NCBI RefSeq assembly: GCF_009846865.1
Contig: NZ_WUWN01000005.1
Location: 93,440 to 157,439, forward strand
Length of the DNA stretch: 64,000 nucleotides
Direction: 5' to 3'
Source: Puerhibacterium puerhi
Lineage (GTDB): Bacteria; Actinomycetota; Actinomycetes; Actinomycetales; Cellulomonadaceae
Below are positions 1 to 7,261 of the stretch, one piece after another. The stretch's first letter is position 1; each line of letters starts with the position of its first letter. Made by a program: the position numbers and the translations under genes. The notes beneath the pieces were generated by a model, which was given only the letters and a program-made list of their open reading frames with translations, ran no database searches and had not been told where the DNA came from.

Positions 1-1671
1 ACGCTCGCCCTGGACGGCGCGCCGGCGCCGGGACGCCGCAGCACCTCCTCGGCGGCGGCCTCGGCCGTGCGCCGCGCCGGCCGCCGGCGCACGGCGTCCA
101 CGACCGCCACCGCGGCCGTCGTCGCCGTCGCGGCGCTGCTCGCCGGCACGGGTGCCGGCGTGCTGCCCGGCGGCTCGGGGTCGTGGACCGACGCCTTCAC
201 CACCACGGCGCGCACCGTGCGCCTCTCCGAGGACCTCGACATGTACCGCAGCCTCACCGCCCGGTCGGACGAGGTGGTCCTGCGGTACACGAGCTCCACC
301 GGCGACGACGTCGGGCCGCTGCGGATCATGACGCTCTCGGCGTTCGACGGCCGGGACTGGGGCCGCGGCCCGCAGCGCGAGGGCGACCCGTTCGGACCCG
401 ACGACGTGCTCGCCCCGACCGACGCCCCCCTGACCGGTGACCGGGTGGAGCTCGACGTGACCGTCGGCACGCTCCGCGAGGACCAGCTGCCCGTGTCCAT
501 CGAGCCGCGGGACGTCGTGAGCCCCGCCGACGGGTGGCGCTACGACCCCGCGCGCGACGAGCTGGTCGGTGGCCCGCGGACGCAGCAGGGCGACCGCTAC
601 GAGATCGGCGTGCGACCCCGGGTGCTGACGCCGGAGCGGCTGCGCGGGGCGCCCGCGGCCGACGACGTCGACGACGCGTTCCTCGCGGTGCCGGAGTCCG
701 CGCACGCGGCCGACGTGGCGGCCACGGCCGCCGAGGTCGCCGGCGCCGAGCCCACGCGCTACGACCAGGCCGTGGCGCTGCAGACCTTCCTGCGCGACAC
801 CACCCGGTTCACCTACGACACGGAGGTGCCGCGCGGCCGCACGGGCGACGCGGTGTGGGACTTCCTGCAGCAGCGCACGGGCTACTGCGTGCAGTTCGCG
901 ACGACCATGGTCGTGATGGCCCGCGCGCTGGGCATCCCGGCGCGCCTGGCGGTCGGCTTCCTGCCCGGGCGCACCGACGACGACGGCGTGTGGGAGGTCA
1001 CCGGGCAGGACTCGCACGCCTGGCCCGAGCTGTGGTTCGAGGACACGGGCTGGGTGCGGTTCGAGCCCACCCCCGCCGTGCAGACGGGCGCCGCCCCCCG
1101 GTACGCCGACCCGTCGCTGGCCACGGGCACGCCGCCCCAGCAGCCGTCGCTGGAGCAGGAGCGCCCGCGCGGTCCGGCCGCCTCGGCCGCCGCGCCGCTG
1201 CCGACGCTCTCGCCGTCCACGGCGCCCTCCCCCGGGGTCACCGCCGAGCGGGGCACCCCGTGGGGCGCCTGGGCCGGCGCCGTCGGGGTGCTGCTGGCGG
1301 CCGCCGGGGCGGTGTGGCTCTGGCTGCGGCGACGGGAGGGGGCCGACCGGCGGCTCGACCCGGAGCGCGCCTGGGACCGGGTGCTGGTGGCGCTGGCGCG
1401 CCAGGGCGTGACGCTGCCGCCGGCGACGACGCCGCGCGCCGCGCCCGAGGCGGTCGCCGCCGGGCTGGAGTCCCGGACCGGCCGCACCCTCGGCTCCGAG
1501 GCGCAGGCCGCGCTGCACCGGCTCGCGCGCGCGGTGGAGGACTCGCGCTACGCGCGCCGTGCGCCCGACCTCGCCCCCGAGGAGCTCGAGGCCCTCGTCG
1601 CCACGGTGACCGCGGCAGTCGCGGGGACGGAGCGGCCGGCGCGCGAGCGCGCGGCGGCAGGGGCCGGCTGA
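1..1671 (+). CDS. Transglutaminase-like TgpA-family membrane protein, C-terminal part (5' end outside window)
   Basis: The reading frame is open from base 1, so the N-terminal membrane region lies to the left of the window. The visible part has a papain-like transglutaminase core: the catalytic Cys is in GYCVQFATTMVVMARALG, followed by DSHAW (His) and WVRFEPTP (Asp region). After a Pro/Ala/Ser-rich linker comes one membrane helix (about 1258-1325) and a cytoplasmic tail like the DUF4129 tail of this family. Family members are predicted cell-envelope proteins, probably acting on peptides or proteins outside the membrane; the substrate is unknown. A GTG at 67 is an internal codon, not necessarily the start. 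A 13-bp hairpin follows the stop directly. Confidence 0.85.
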   Translation, partial: TLALDGAPAPGRRSTSSAAASAVRRAGRRRTASTTATAAVVAVAALLAGTGAGVLPGGSGSWTDAFTTTARTVRLSEDLDMYRSLTARSDEVVLRYTSSTGDDVGPLRIMTLSAFDGRDWGRGPQREGDPFGPDDVLAPTDAPLTGDRVELDVTVGTLREDQLPVSIEPRDVVSPADGWRYDPARDELVGGPRTQQGDRYEIGVRPRVLTPERLRGAPAADDVDDAFLAVPESAHAADVAATAAEVAGAEPTRYDQAVALQTFLRDTTRFTYDTEVPRGRTGDAVWDFLQQRTGYCVQFATTMVVMARALGIPARLAVGFLPGRTDDDGVWEVTGQDSHAWPELWFEDTGWVRFEPTPAVQTGAAPRYADPSLATGTPPQQPSLEQERPRGPAASAAAPLPTLSPSTAPSPGVTAERGTPWGAWAGAVGVLLAAAGAVWLWLRRREGADRRLDPERAWDRVLVALARQGVTLPPATTPRAAPEAVAAGLESRTGRTLGSEAQAALHRLARAVEDSRYARRAPDLAPEELEALVATVTAAVAGTERPARERAAAGAG

Positions 1672-1678
1672 GGGCTCA

Positions 1679-1712
1679 CCGCCCGACGCCCGGGACCGGG
1701 GGCGTCGGGCGG
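1679..1712 (+). terminator. Hairpin after the transglutaminase gene
   Basis: A perfect 13-bp inverted repeat (1679-1691 / 1700-1712) with an 8-nt loop starts 8 bp after the stop codon. There is no U-tract, as is common in actinobacteria. Terminator role is inferred from position. Confidence 0.6.
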
Positions 1713-1783
1713 GGGCCCCGGGCTGCCGCCCCGCTCGGCGGCCGAGCCCGAGCGTCCCGCTGCGTCGCCGACCGCGTCGCCGA

Positions 1784-1903
1784 CCGCGGGGCCGGAAGGC
1801 GACGCGCCGGGACGCTCGACACCCACCCCCGGCGGGCCCGCCCGCCACCGTCCCGGTATGTCGCCCACCGCGGGCCGGAAGGCGACGCGCCGGGACGCTC
1901 GAC
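1784..1903. repeat. Near-identical direct repeat pair, 36-37 bp
   Basis: Copies at 1784-1820 and 1868-1903 are identical except for one extra G in the first; they are 84 bp apart. They sit in the gene-free stretch 1672-2078 between two convergent genes. The rest of this stretch holds the hairpin at 1679-1712, a short tandem (gtcgccgaccgc twice near 1765-1788) and a weak hairpin (2022-2028 / 2041-2047). I see no gene in it. Confidence 0.8.
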
Positions 1904-2078
1904 GGCCCGCACGGCGCCAGGCCAGCGGCAGGGTCGGCGCCAGGACATCAGCCGGGTCAGGGCCGACGCCCGGTAGGTGAGCAAGGCGCGTCCGCGCCCA
2001 CGCCGGCGCAGAGCGCAAGCGCCCCGCGCCCCTGGCGGGACGCGGGGACGGCTACGTGGAGCGTGCGGTCGCGCAGGC

Positions 2079-2504
2079 TCAGCGCTGGTTGCGCCGGCGC
2101 TCCCAGCGTTCCTCGAGCCGGGCGATGAACCCGTCCTTGCTGGCCGTGGTGGTGCGGTGCGGACCCCGGCCGCCGCCCTTCTTGCCCTGCGGACGGCGGT
2201 CGACGCCGCCGTCGGCGCGGACCGTCCCCTGCGGGCCCTTCGAGCGGGGCGCTGCGGCGAAGGCCCAGGCGACTGCGGCGAACATCACGACGAAGCCGAT
2301 CACGCCGACGACCGTGTGACCGGTCGCCGCACCCAGGACGAGCACGAGCAGACCGATCGCGAGGCCGACGCCTGCAACGACGTAGCGCACGACGGGACGG
2401 CGACGACCCGTCTGCTGGAAGGTTGTGGCGAGCCGGGGATCGTCGCTGGTCAGCGCGCGCTCCATCTGTTCCAGCACGCGCTGCTCGTACTCGGAAAGAG
2501 GCAT
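2079..2504 (-). CDS. DUF3040 membrane protein
   Basis: 141 aa. It begins MPLSEYEQRVLEQMERAL, the hallmark N-terminus of the DUF3040 family, in which a short acidic helix precedes two hydrophobic helices (here about residues 38-58 and 62-82). The C-terminus is basic (ERWERRRNQR). Function is unknown; family members are small actinobacterial membrane proteins often found beside dinB or the mra/fts cluster. The start ATG has a G-rich ribosome-binding sequence (GGGGGTCTCG). It lies 27 bp downstream of dinB on the same strand, so it could be read from the SOS-controlled dinB transcript, although a 9-bp inverted repeat (2531-2539 / 2565-2573) lies at the junction. Confidence 0.85.
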   Translation of the reverse strand: MPLSEYEQRVLEQMERALTSDDPRLATTFQQTGRRRPVVRYVVAGVGLAIGLLVLVLGAATGHTVVGVIGFVVMFAAVAWAFAAAPRSKGPQGTVRADGGVDRRPQGKKGGGRGPHRTTTASKDGFIARLEERWERRRNQR

Positions 2505-2531
2505 CGAGACCCCCGGTCGGTGGGTGGAGTA

Positions 2532-3803
2532 CTACCGAGTCCAGGATAGGCCCGCCGCGTCAGGCTCGGTAGTCGGGCGGGGTTCGGCTCGCGCGCCGAG
2601 GCTGATCGAGCTGCTGCCGAAGCGCTGACGCACCGCGTCCAGCGCGAGCTCCGCCTCGCGACGAGCCTCACCACGGGGTGAGGCCGCCTCCTCGAGCGTC
2701 GGCTGCTCGGCCAGGCCCGCGCGGGCCGAGAGGTTCTCCATCCGCACGCCGACGAGGCGCACCGGCAGGCCGCGCAGGTCGGCGGCGGCCAGCAGCTCGC
2801 GGGACACGAGGTAGATCTCCCTGCCGACGTCCGTGGGACCGTTCAGGGTGCGCGAGCGCGTCAGCGTGCGGAAGTCGCTGGTGCGGACCTTGACCGCCAC
2901 CGTGCGCCCCACGAGGCCCTGCCCGCGCAGCCGTGCTGCCACCTTGTCCGCCAGCGCGAGGACGTGCTTCTCCACCGCGCGCAGGTCCCACAGGTCCTGC
3001 GCGAAGGTCGTCTCGGCGCCGATGCTGCGCTCGTCGCGGCCCGGGACGACGGGACGCGGGTCGCGCCCCCAGGCGAGGTCGTGCAGGTGCGCGCCGGCGA
3101 CCTTGCCCACCGCCGCCTGCAGCGTGGCGACGTCGGTGTCCGCGAGCTGCGCGACGGACGTGATCCCCCACCGGCCGAGGGCCTGCTCCGTCTTCTCCCC
3201 CACCCCCCACAGCGCGCCGACCGGCAGCGTGCGCAGGAACGCGACCGTCGCGTCCGCGGGCACCAGCAGCATCCCGTCGGGCTTGGCGTGGGTGGACGCG
3301 AGCTTCGCCACGAACTTGTTCTGCGCGATCCCCACGGAGCACGTGACGCCGTGCCGGGCGTGCACCAGCTCGCGCAGCCGCGCCCCGATGACCGTGGGCG
3401 GGCCCAGGCGCCGCCGCGCCCCGCTGACGTCGAGGAAGGCCTCGTCCACGCTCACCTGCTCCACCAGCGCGGTGATCTGGCCGAGCAGCTCCATGATCGA
3501 GCGCGACACGTCCTGGTAGAGCCGGTGGTCCGGCGGCACCACCACGGCCTGCGGGCACAGCCGCAGCGCGGAGGCCATCGACATCGCCGACCGCACGCCG
3601 AAGGCTCGCGCCTCGTAGGTCGCGGCGAGGACCACGCCGCGCTCCCGGCCGCCGACGATGACGGGCAGCCCGCGCAGCTCCGGCCGCCGCGCGAGCTCGC
3701 ACGAGGCGAAGAAGGCGTCCATGTCGACGTGCATGATCGACGTGCCGCTCTCGTCGGCGCCCCAGTCGCGCTTCGCGGTCGCCGACCGCGGGGCTCTGCT
3801 CAC
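2532..3803 (-). CDS. dinB: DNA polymerase IV (Y-family)
   Basis: 423 aa error-prone translesion polymerase. The N-terminal palm carries IMHVDMDAFFASCE (metal-binding D27) and SVDEAF (D120, E121), the catalytic carboxylates of Y-family polymerases. HhH and little-finger domains follow (VAKLASTHAKPDGM, LWGVGEKT). The GTG start at 3803 overlaps the stop of the upstream HEPN gene in a GTGA, implying translational coupling. A much longer open frame continues upstream on this strand but runs through the HEPN and methyltransferase genes, so it is not real. Expression is likely LexA-controlled through the box at 4330-4345. Confidence 0.95.
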   Translation of the reverse strand: MSRAPRSATAKRDWGADESGTSIMHVDMDAFFASCELARRPELRGLPVIVGGRERGVVLAATYEARAFGVRSAMSMASALRLCPQAVVVPPDHRLYQDVSRSIMELLGQITALVEQVSVDEAFLDVSGARRRLGPPTVIGARLRELVHARHGVTCSVGIAQNKFVAKLASTHAKPDGMLLVPADATVAFLRTLPVGALWGVGEKTEQALGRWGITSVAQLADTDVATLQAAVGKVAGAHLHDLAWGRDPRPVVPGRDERSIGAETTFAQDLWDLRAVEKHVLALADKVAARLRGQGLVGRTVAVKVRTSDFRTLTRSRTLNGPTDVGREIYLVSRELLAAADLRGLPVRLVGVRMENLSARAGLAEQPTLEEAASPRGEARREAELALDAVRQRFGSSSISLGARAEPRPTTEPDAAGLSWTR

Positions 3804-4288
3804 GAGGCCGCCGACGTCAGGCGCAGCGGGCGCGAGAACCCGGCGTCGGGGTCGACCACCATCGCGACCTCGTCGCGGAAGTCCTCGGCGCACGCCGCCA
3901 GCTCGTCGGCCCGCTGCGGCGCCACCTGCTCGCCGTGGCCGGCGTCGACCGCGGCGCGCAGGCGTGCCCCCGAGGCGAAGTAGACGGACCACGCCGCGAG
4001 CTGCGGCTCCACCAGCGCGAGCATCTCCCAGACGGTCTTCGCCCCGGAGCGCGGACCGGGGCGGCCCCGGAGCGCCACGACGGCCGCCGCGCTGCGCAGC
4101 GCGGCCAGGTGCGCGTGCAGGAACCGGTCGGCCGGGTCCGACGCCTCCGCCGCCTCGGCGAGCTCCGCGTCGGCGACGCTCAGCAGACGGGTCACCTCGG
4201 CGGGCACGGCCCGCGGCCCCGCCCCCGTCCGTGCGGCCGTCTCCGACCCGCCCGCCGCCGTGCGGCGTGCCGTGTGCTCCAGGGTCAT
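3800..4288 (-). CDS. SAV_6107-type HEPN domain protein
   Basis: 162 aa, all-helical. It resembles the actinobacterial SAV_6107 HEPN family that usually sits directly upstream of dinB. The segment DPADRFLHAHLAALRSAAAVV contains R-F-L-H-A-H, which fits the R-phi-x3-H motif of catalytically active HEPN ribonucleases. Known HEPN proteins act as RNases in toxin-antitoxin and stress systems or as nucleotide-binding partners; the activity of this subfamily is not established. The ATG start has a strong GGGAGG ribosome-binding site, and the stop overlaps the dinB start (GTGA). A LexA box lies 42 bp upstream, so this is the first gene of an SOS-type operon. Confidence 0.85.
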   Translation of the reverse strand: MTLEHTARRTAAGGSETAARTGAGPRAVPAEVTRLLSVADAELAEAAEASDPADRFLHAHLAALRSAAAVVALRGRPGPRSGAKTVWEMLALVEPQLAAWSVYFASGARLRAAVDAGHGEQVAPQRADELAACAEDFRDEVAMVVDPDAGFSRPLRLTSAAS

Positions 4289-4329
4289 CGCAGACCTCCC
4301 GTCTGAGCGCTCCCCGCGCCCCTCCAGTG

Positions 4330-4355
4330 TCGAACACGTGTTCGAAGCCTGTCAA
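4330..4355 (-). promoter_or_regulatory. LexA (SOS) box and promoter of the HEPN-dinB operon
   Basis: Bases 4330-4345 read TCGAACACGTGTTCGA, a perfect match to the actinobacterial LexA consensus TCGAAC-N4-GTTCGA. On the minus strand a perfect -35 TTGACA (4350-4355) lies just upstream, and a poor -10 (GACACT) follows at about 18 bp. The box therefore sits between -35 and -10, the expected place for a repressor. Confidence 0.9.
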
Positions 4356-4406
4356 TCCGTGGCGCGCACGCCCGCCGGGACGGCTCCCGTCGGTGAGACT
4401 GGACCC

Positions 4407-5432
4407 ATGGCCCGCCGCAGCACGCGCTCCTCGCGACGCAGCCCATCGTCCTCCGAGCCACCGACACTGCCGCACGGCCCCGTGCCGATCGACACGGGCA
4501 CCGCCGAGGTGGAGGCCGACCCCGACCACGCCGCCCGCATGACGCTGCTCGTCAACGGGGTCCCCAGCTCGTTCCTCGACCTGGACGACCCCGGGTTCCT
4601 CGCGTTCGAGTACATGCAGCAGATGGACGCCGTCAGCGAGCTGCTCCCGGCGGGCGGCGTGCGCGCGCTGCACCTCGGCGCCGCGGGCTGCGCGCTCGCC
4701 CGCCGCTGGGACGCCGAGCGGCCGGGCTCGCGCCAGCTCGGCGTGGACGTCGACGCCCGCCTGCTCGAGCTGGTGCGCCGGTGGTTCGACCTGCCGCGCT
4801 CCCCGCGGCTGCGGCTGCGCGCCGACGACGCAGGGCACGCGGTGACCACGCTGGCCGACGCGTCCTTCGACGTCGTCGTGCGCGACGTCTTCGCCGGCGA
4901 CACCACGCCCGCCCACCTCGTCGGCCCCGGCTTCGCCCGCGAGGTCGCCCGGGTGCTGCGGCCCGGCGGCCTCTACCTCGCCAACTGCGTCGACCGCCCG
5001 CCCCTGGTCACCGCCCGTCGCGAGCTGGCGACGCTCGCGGCCGCGTTCGCCGGGCCCGCCGGCAGCCCGGACCACGACACCGTGGCCGCCGGCCGCCTCG
5101 CCGCCGTCACCGAGCCGGCGATCTTCAAGGGCCGCCGCTACGGCAACGTGGTGCTCGCGGCCGTGCGCCCCTCCGGCGACGGCTTGCCCGTGCCGGACCT
5201 CACGCTGCCGGCGCTGGCCCGCGCGCTGCGCAGCCTGCCCGTGCCCGCCCAGGTGCTCGCCGGCGACGAGCTCGCCGGCTTCGTCCGAGGGTTCGCCCCG
5301 TTCGAGGACGAGGACCCGTTCGAGGACGAGGACCCGGCCGAGGGCGACACCCCGGCCGGCGATCCGGTCCACGGCCGGGCCGACGACCCTGCCGACGGGG
5401 ACCGGGAGGGCGCGCCGCAGACCGCGGGCTGA
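4407..5432 (+). CDS. Spermidine-synthase-like methyltransferase-fold protein
   Basis: 341 aa. It has a Rossmann class I methyltransferase fold of the spermidine synthase type: ALHLGAAGCALARRW (nucleotide-binding loop), LGVDVDARLLELVRRWF, then DVVVRDVFAGDTTPAHL and LRPGGLYLANC. Unlike fused versions it has no transporter-like membrane half. Spermidine synthases transfer aminopropyl groups from decarboxylated SAM; true polyamine activity is uncertain here because actinobacteria carry many such paralogues. The C-terminus is acidic with a tandem FEDEDP repeat. The start ATG 4407 is chosen because longer versions would overlap the divergent HEPN gene and its LexA box; a GAGACT hexamer 6 bp upstream fits a leaderless start. 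Confidence 0.75.
   Translation: MARRSTRSSRRSPSSSEPPTLPHGPVPIDTGTAEVEADPDHAARMTLLVNGVPSSFLDLDDPGFLAFEYMQQMDAVSELLPAGGVRALHLGAAGCALARRWDAERPGSRQLGVDVDARLLELVRRWFDLPRSPRLRLRADDAGHAVTTLADASFDVVVRDVFAGDTTPAHLVGPGFAREVARVLRPGGLYLANCVDRPPLVTARRELATLAAAFAGPAGSPDHDTVAAGRLAAVTEPAIFKGRRYGNVVLAAVRPSGDGLPVPDLTLPALARALRSLPVPAQVLAGDELAGFVRGFAPFEDEDPFEDEDPAEGDTPAGDPVHGRADDPADGDREGAPQTAG
5301..5336 (+). repeat. Perfect 18-bp tandem duplication inside the coding sequence
   Basis: Bases 5301-5318 are repeated exactly at 5319-5336 and encode FEDEDP twice, close to the C-terminus of the spermidine-synthase-like protein. This probably arose by slippage in an acidic, poorly constrained tail. Confidence 0.85.
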
Positions 5433-5558
5433 CGCCGTCGGGCCCCGGGCCGCCGGCCCCCACAGGTCGCCCGCCCGGGCCACCCGGCCCGAGCCGGCGG
5501 CACCCGCGAACGCCCGGGGCCTCCCCGGCAACCCCCGGACACACCCCCTGGAGACGCA

Positions 5559-5592
5559 GCGAGGGCCGCGACCCCGTGGTCGCGGCCCTCGC
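5559..5592. terminator. Bidirectional hairpin between convergent genes
   Basis: A perfect 15-bp stem (5559-5573 / 5578-5592) with the loop ccgt lies between the ends of the spermidine-synthase-like gene and cspA. It would serve as terminator for both. Confidence 0.8.
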
Positions 5593-5609
5593 CGGCGTCG
5601 TGCGGCCCG

Positions 5610-5813
5610 TCAGAGCGGGACGACCTGCTCCGCCTGCGGCCCCTTCGGCCCCTGCGTGATCTCGAACTCGACCCGCTGCGCCTCCTCGAGGCTGCGGTAT
5701 CCCTGCGTCTGGATCGCGGAGTAGTGCACGAAGACGTCGGCACCGCCGTCGTCCTGCGCGATGAAGCCGTAGCCCTTCTCCGCGTTGAACCACTTCACAG
5801 AACCCTGCGCCAT
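5610..5813 (-). CDS. cspA: Cold-shock domain protein (CspA type)
   Basis: 67 aa, a single cold-shock OB-fold. RNP1 is KGYGFIAQ and RNP2 is DVFVHYSAI, the aromatic surfaces that bind single-stranded nucleic acid. Such proteins act as RNA chaperones or transcription antiterminators; this type is often constitutive in actinobacteria. The start is [10 protein letters not shown] with an AGAAGGATCAGC leader containing a good ribosome-binding site. The 265-bp gap up to the PAC2 gene (5814-6078) holds the presumed promoter and leader; I could not pin a convincing -10. Confidence 0.97.
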   Translation of the reverse strand: MAQGSVKWFNAEKGYGFIAQDDGGADVFVHYSAIQTQGYRSLEEAQRVEFEITQGPKGPQAEQVVPL

Positions 5814-6078
5814 GCTGATCCTTCTTCTCAGTCCACGAGCGGACCGGGCGGCCCCGCTCGTCGCTGCACTGCCGCCGACGCCGATCCGTGCTGGTCACGC
5901 GAAACTGCGAGGTTCGTCACTGCAACGGCGCCAGTGTGGCACGGACCACGTTCGAGCGCCATGGTCCGTCCCCAGGTCGTCACGACGAGGTTCGACGGCA
6001 CGCGGCGCGGCCCCGACGCTGGTCAGCGCTGCGCGCCGCCCCCGCCCGCCCGGGCGCTGTGCGCCCCGGGCCGCCGCC

Positions 6079-7032
6079 TCAGTCCTCGCCGTCGTGCTGG
6101 GCGAGGAAGCGCTCGAACTCCGCGCCGAGCTCGTCCGCCGTCGGCAGCGGCGCCGCCTCGGCCAGGAGCGAGGGGCGGCCGAGCGAGCGGGAGAAGCGGT
6201 CGTACTGCTCCTCCAGGGCCGTCACGACGGCGCGGACCTCCGGGGACTCCTCCAGCTGCTTCTCGACCTCGATGGTCGCGTCCGCGGCCGCGGCGGCCAG
6301 GCGCCCGGTGGCCAGGTCCAGGCCGGTCGCGCGCTCCACGTGCTGCAGCGCGACGACGGCCGCCGGCGTGTAGCGCGACTGCGCCAGGTAGTGCGGCACG
6401 TGGACGACGTAGCCGAGGGCGTCGTGCCCCGCCTGGCCCAGGCGGTACTCGAGGAGGGCCGCCATCGAGCCCGGGACCTTCACCGTGCCGAAGAAGGACG
6501 TGTAGTCCTCCGTGAGGCCGTCACGGGTGCCGTGCGCGGTGAGCGTGAGCGGCCGCGTGTGCGGCACGCCCATCGGGATGCCGTGGAAGCCGACGGTCAG
6601 GGACACGTCGAACCGCTCGACCAGGCCCTTGACCGCCGCGACGACGCGCTCCCACTGCAGGTCGGGCTCGGCGCCGTGCAGCAGCAGGAACCCCGTGCCC
6701 TCGGCGTCGCGCACGTGGTCCAGCGCCAGGAACGGCTCCTCGTAGTCCGTCCAGCGGTCGGCGTCGAACGTCATCACCGCCCGCTTGGAGCGGTAGTCGA
6801 GCAGCTGGTCGACGTCGAAGGTCGCCAGCCGCGTCGTCTCCAGCTCGTCCACCAGGTGGGCCGCGGCGATCTCGCCGGTCGCCCCCGCGTCGACGAACCC
6901 GCGCAGGGCGTGCAGCATCACCGGGCCCGTGGGGCGCCCCGACGCGGCGTGCGCCGGCGACGCTCCGGTGCCGGCTTCGAGGGCCGCCACGGCCGCCTCG
7001 TCCACCTGCACGATGCTCTGCGGGTCCAGCAC
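6079..7032 (-). CDS. PAC2-family protein (proteasome assembly chaperone-like)
   Basis: 317 aa. It matches the actinobacterial PAC2 family: HALRGFVDAGATGEIAAAHL near the start, then VDQLLDYRSKRAVMTFDADRW, LLHGAEPDLQWERV, and GFHGIPMGVPHTRPLTLTAHG. Eukaryotic PAC2 helps assemble the 20S proteasome; the bacterial members are structurally related but their role is not settled. The C-terminal 60 residues are helical and acidic. GTG 7032 is preferred because GGAGGGA lies 6 bp upstream; the longer version to 7140 has no such signal. It is divergent from the HelR-like gene. Confidence 0.85.
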   Translation of the reverse strand: MLDPQSIVQVDEAAVAALEAGTGASPAHAASGRPTGPVMLHALRGFVDAGATGEIAAAHLVDELETTRLATFDVDQLLDYRSKRAVMTFDADRWTDYEEPFLALDHVRDAEGTGFLLLHGAEPDLQWERVVAAVKGLVERFDVSLTVGFHGIPMGVPHTRPLTLTAHGTRDGLTEDYTSFFGTVKVPGSMAALLEYRLGQAGHDALGYVVHVPHYLAQSRYTPAAVVALQHVERATGLDLATGRLAAAAADATIEVEKQLEESPEVRAVVTALEEQYDRFSRSLGRPSLLAEAAPLPTADELGAEFERFLAQHDGED

Positions 7033-7186
7033 GTCTACTCCCTCCGTCGACGAGCAGCCTGCGCCGCTCGGTGACCACCCCGCGCCCCGCCGGTCCGGCG
7101 ACCCACCGAGTGGCCTCTCGTGGTGACTCTGTCGTGACAACCTCGCGGGACCGGAGAACCTTCCCGGTGCCCGCTGGACGGGACGG

Positions 7187-7228
7187 CTGACCGCGACCCG
7201 TCGCGTCCGACATAATGGTCGGCCGACC
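7187..7228 (+). promoter_or_regulatory. Putative promoter with palindromic operator before the HelR-like gene
   Basis: A CATAAT -10 (7211-7216) lies 18 bp after CTGACC (7187-7192). Directly downstream of the -10, over the likely transcription start, is the perfect 12-bp palindrome GGTCGGCCGACC (7217-7228). Its position suggests a repressor site. The published rifamycin-associated element seen before some helR genes was not found. Confidence 0.5.
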
Positions 7229-7261
7229 GACGCGACGGTCGCACGAGCGTGGGGAGGTCAC

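Noticed and set aside
3804..5531. N-terminal extension of dinB to 5531
   Set aside because: It would run antisense through the spermidine-synthase-like gene and over the HEPN gene; the polymerase domain begins right after GTG 3803.
7033..7261. Rifamycin-associated element before the HelR-like gene
   Set aside because: I looked for the long GC-rich inverted repeat with TTGC/GCAA core and did not find it; only an unrelated 12-bp palindrome is present.
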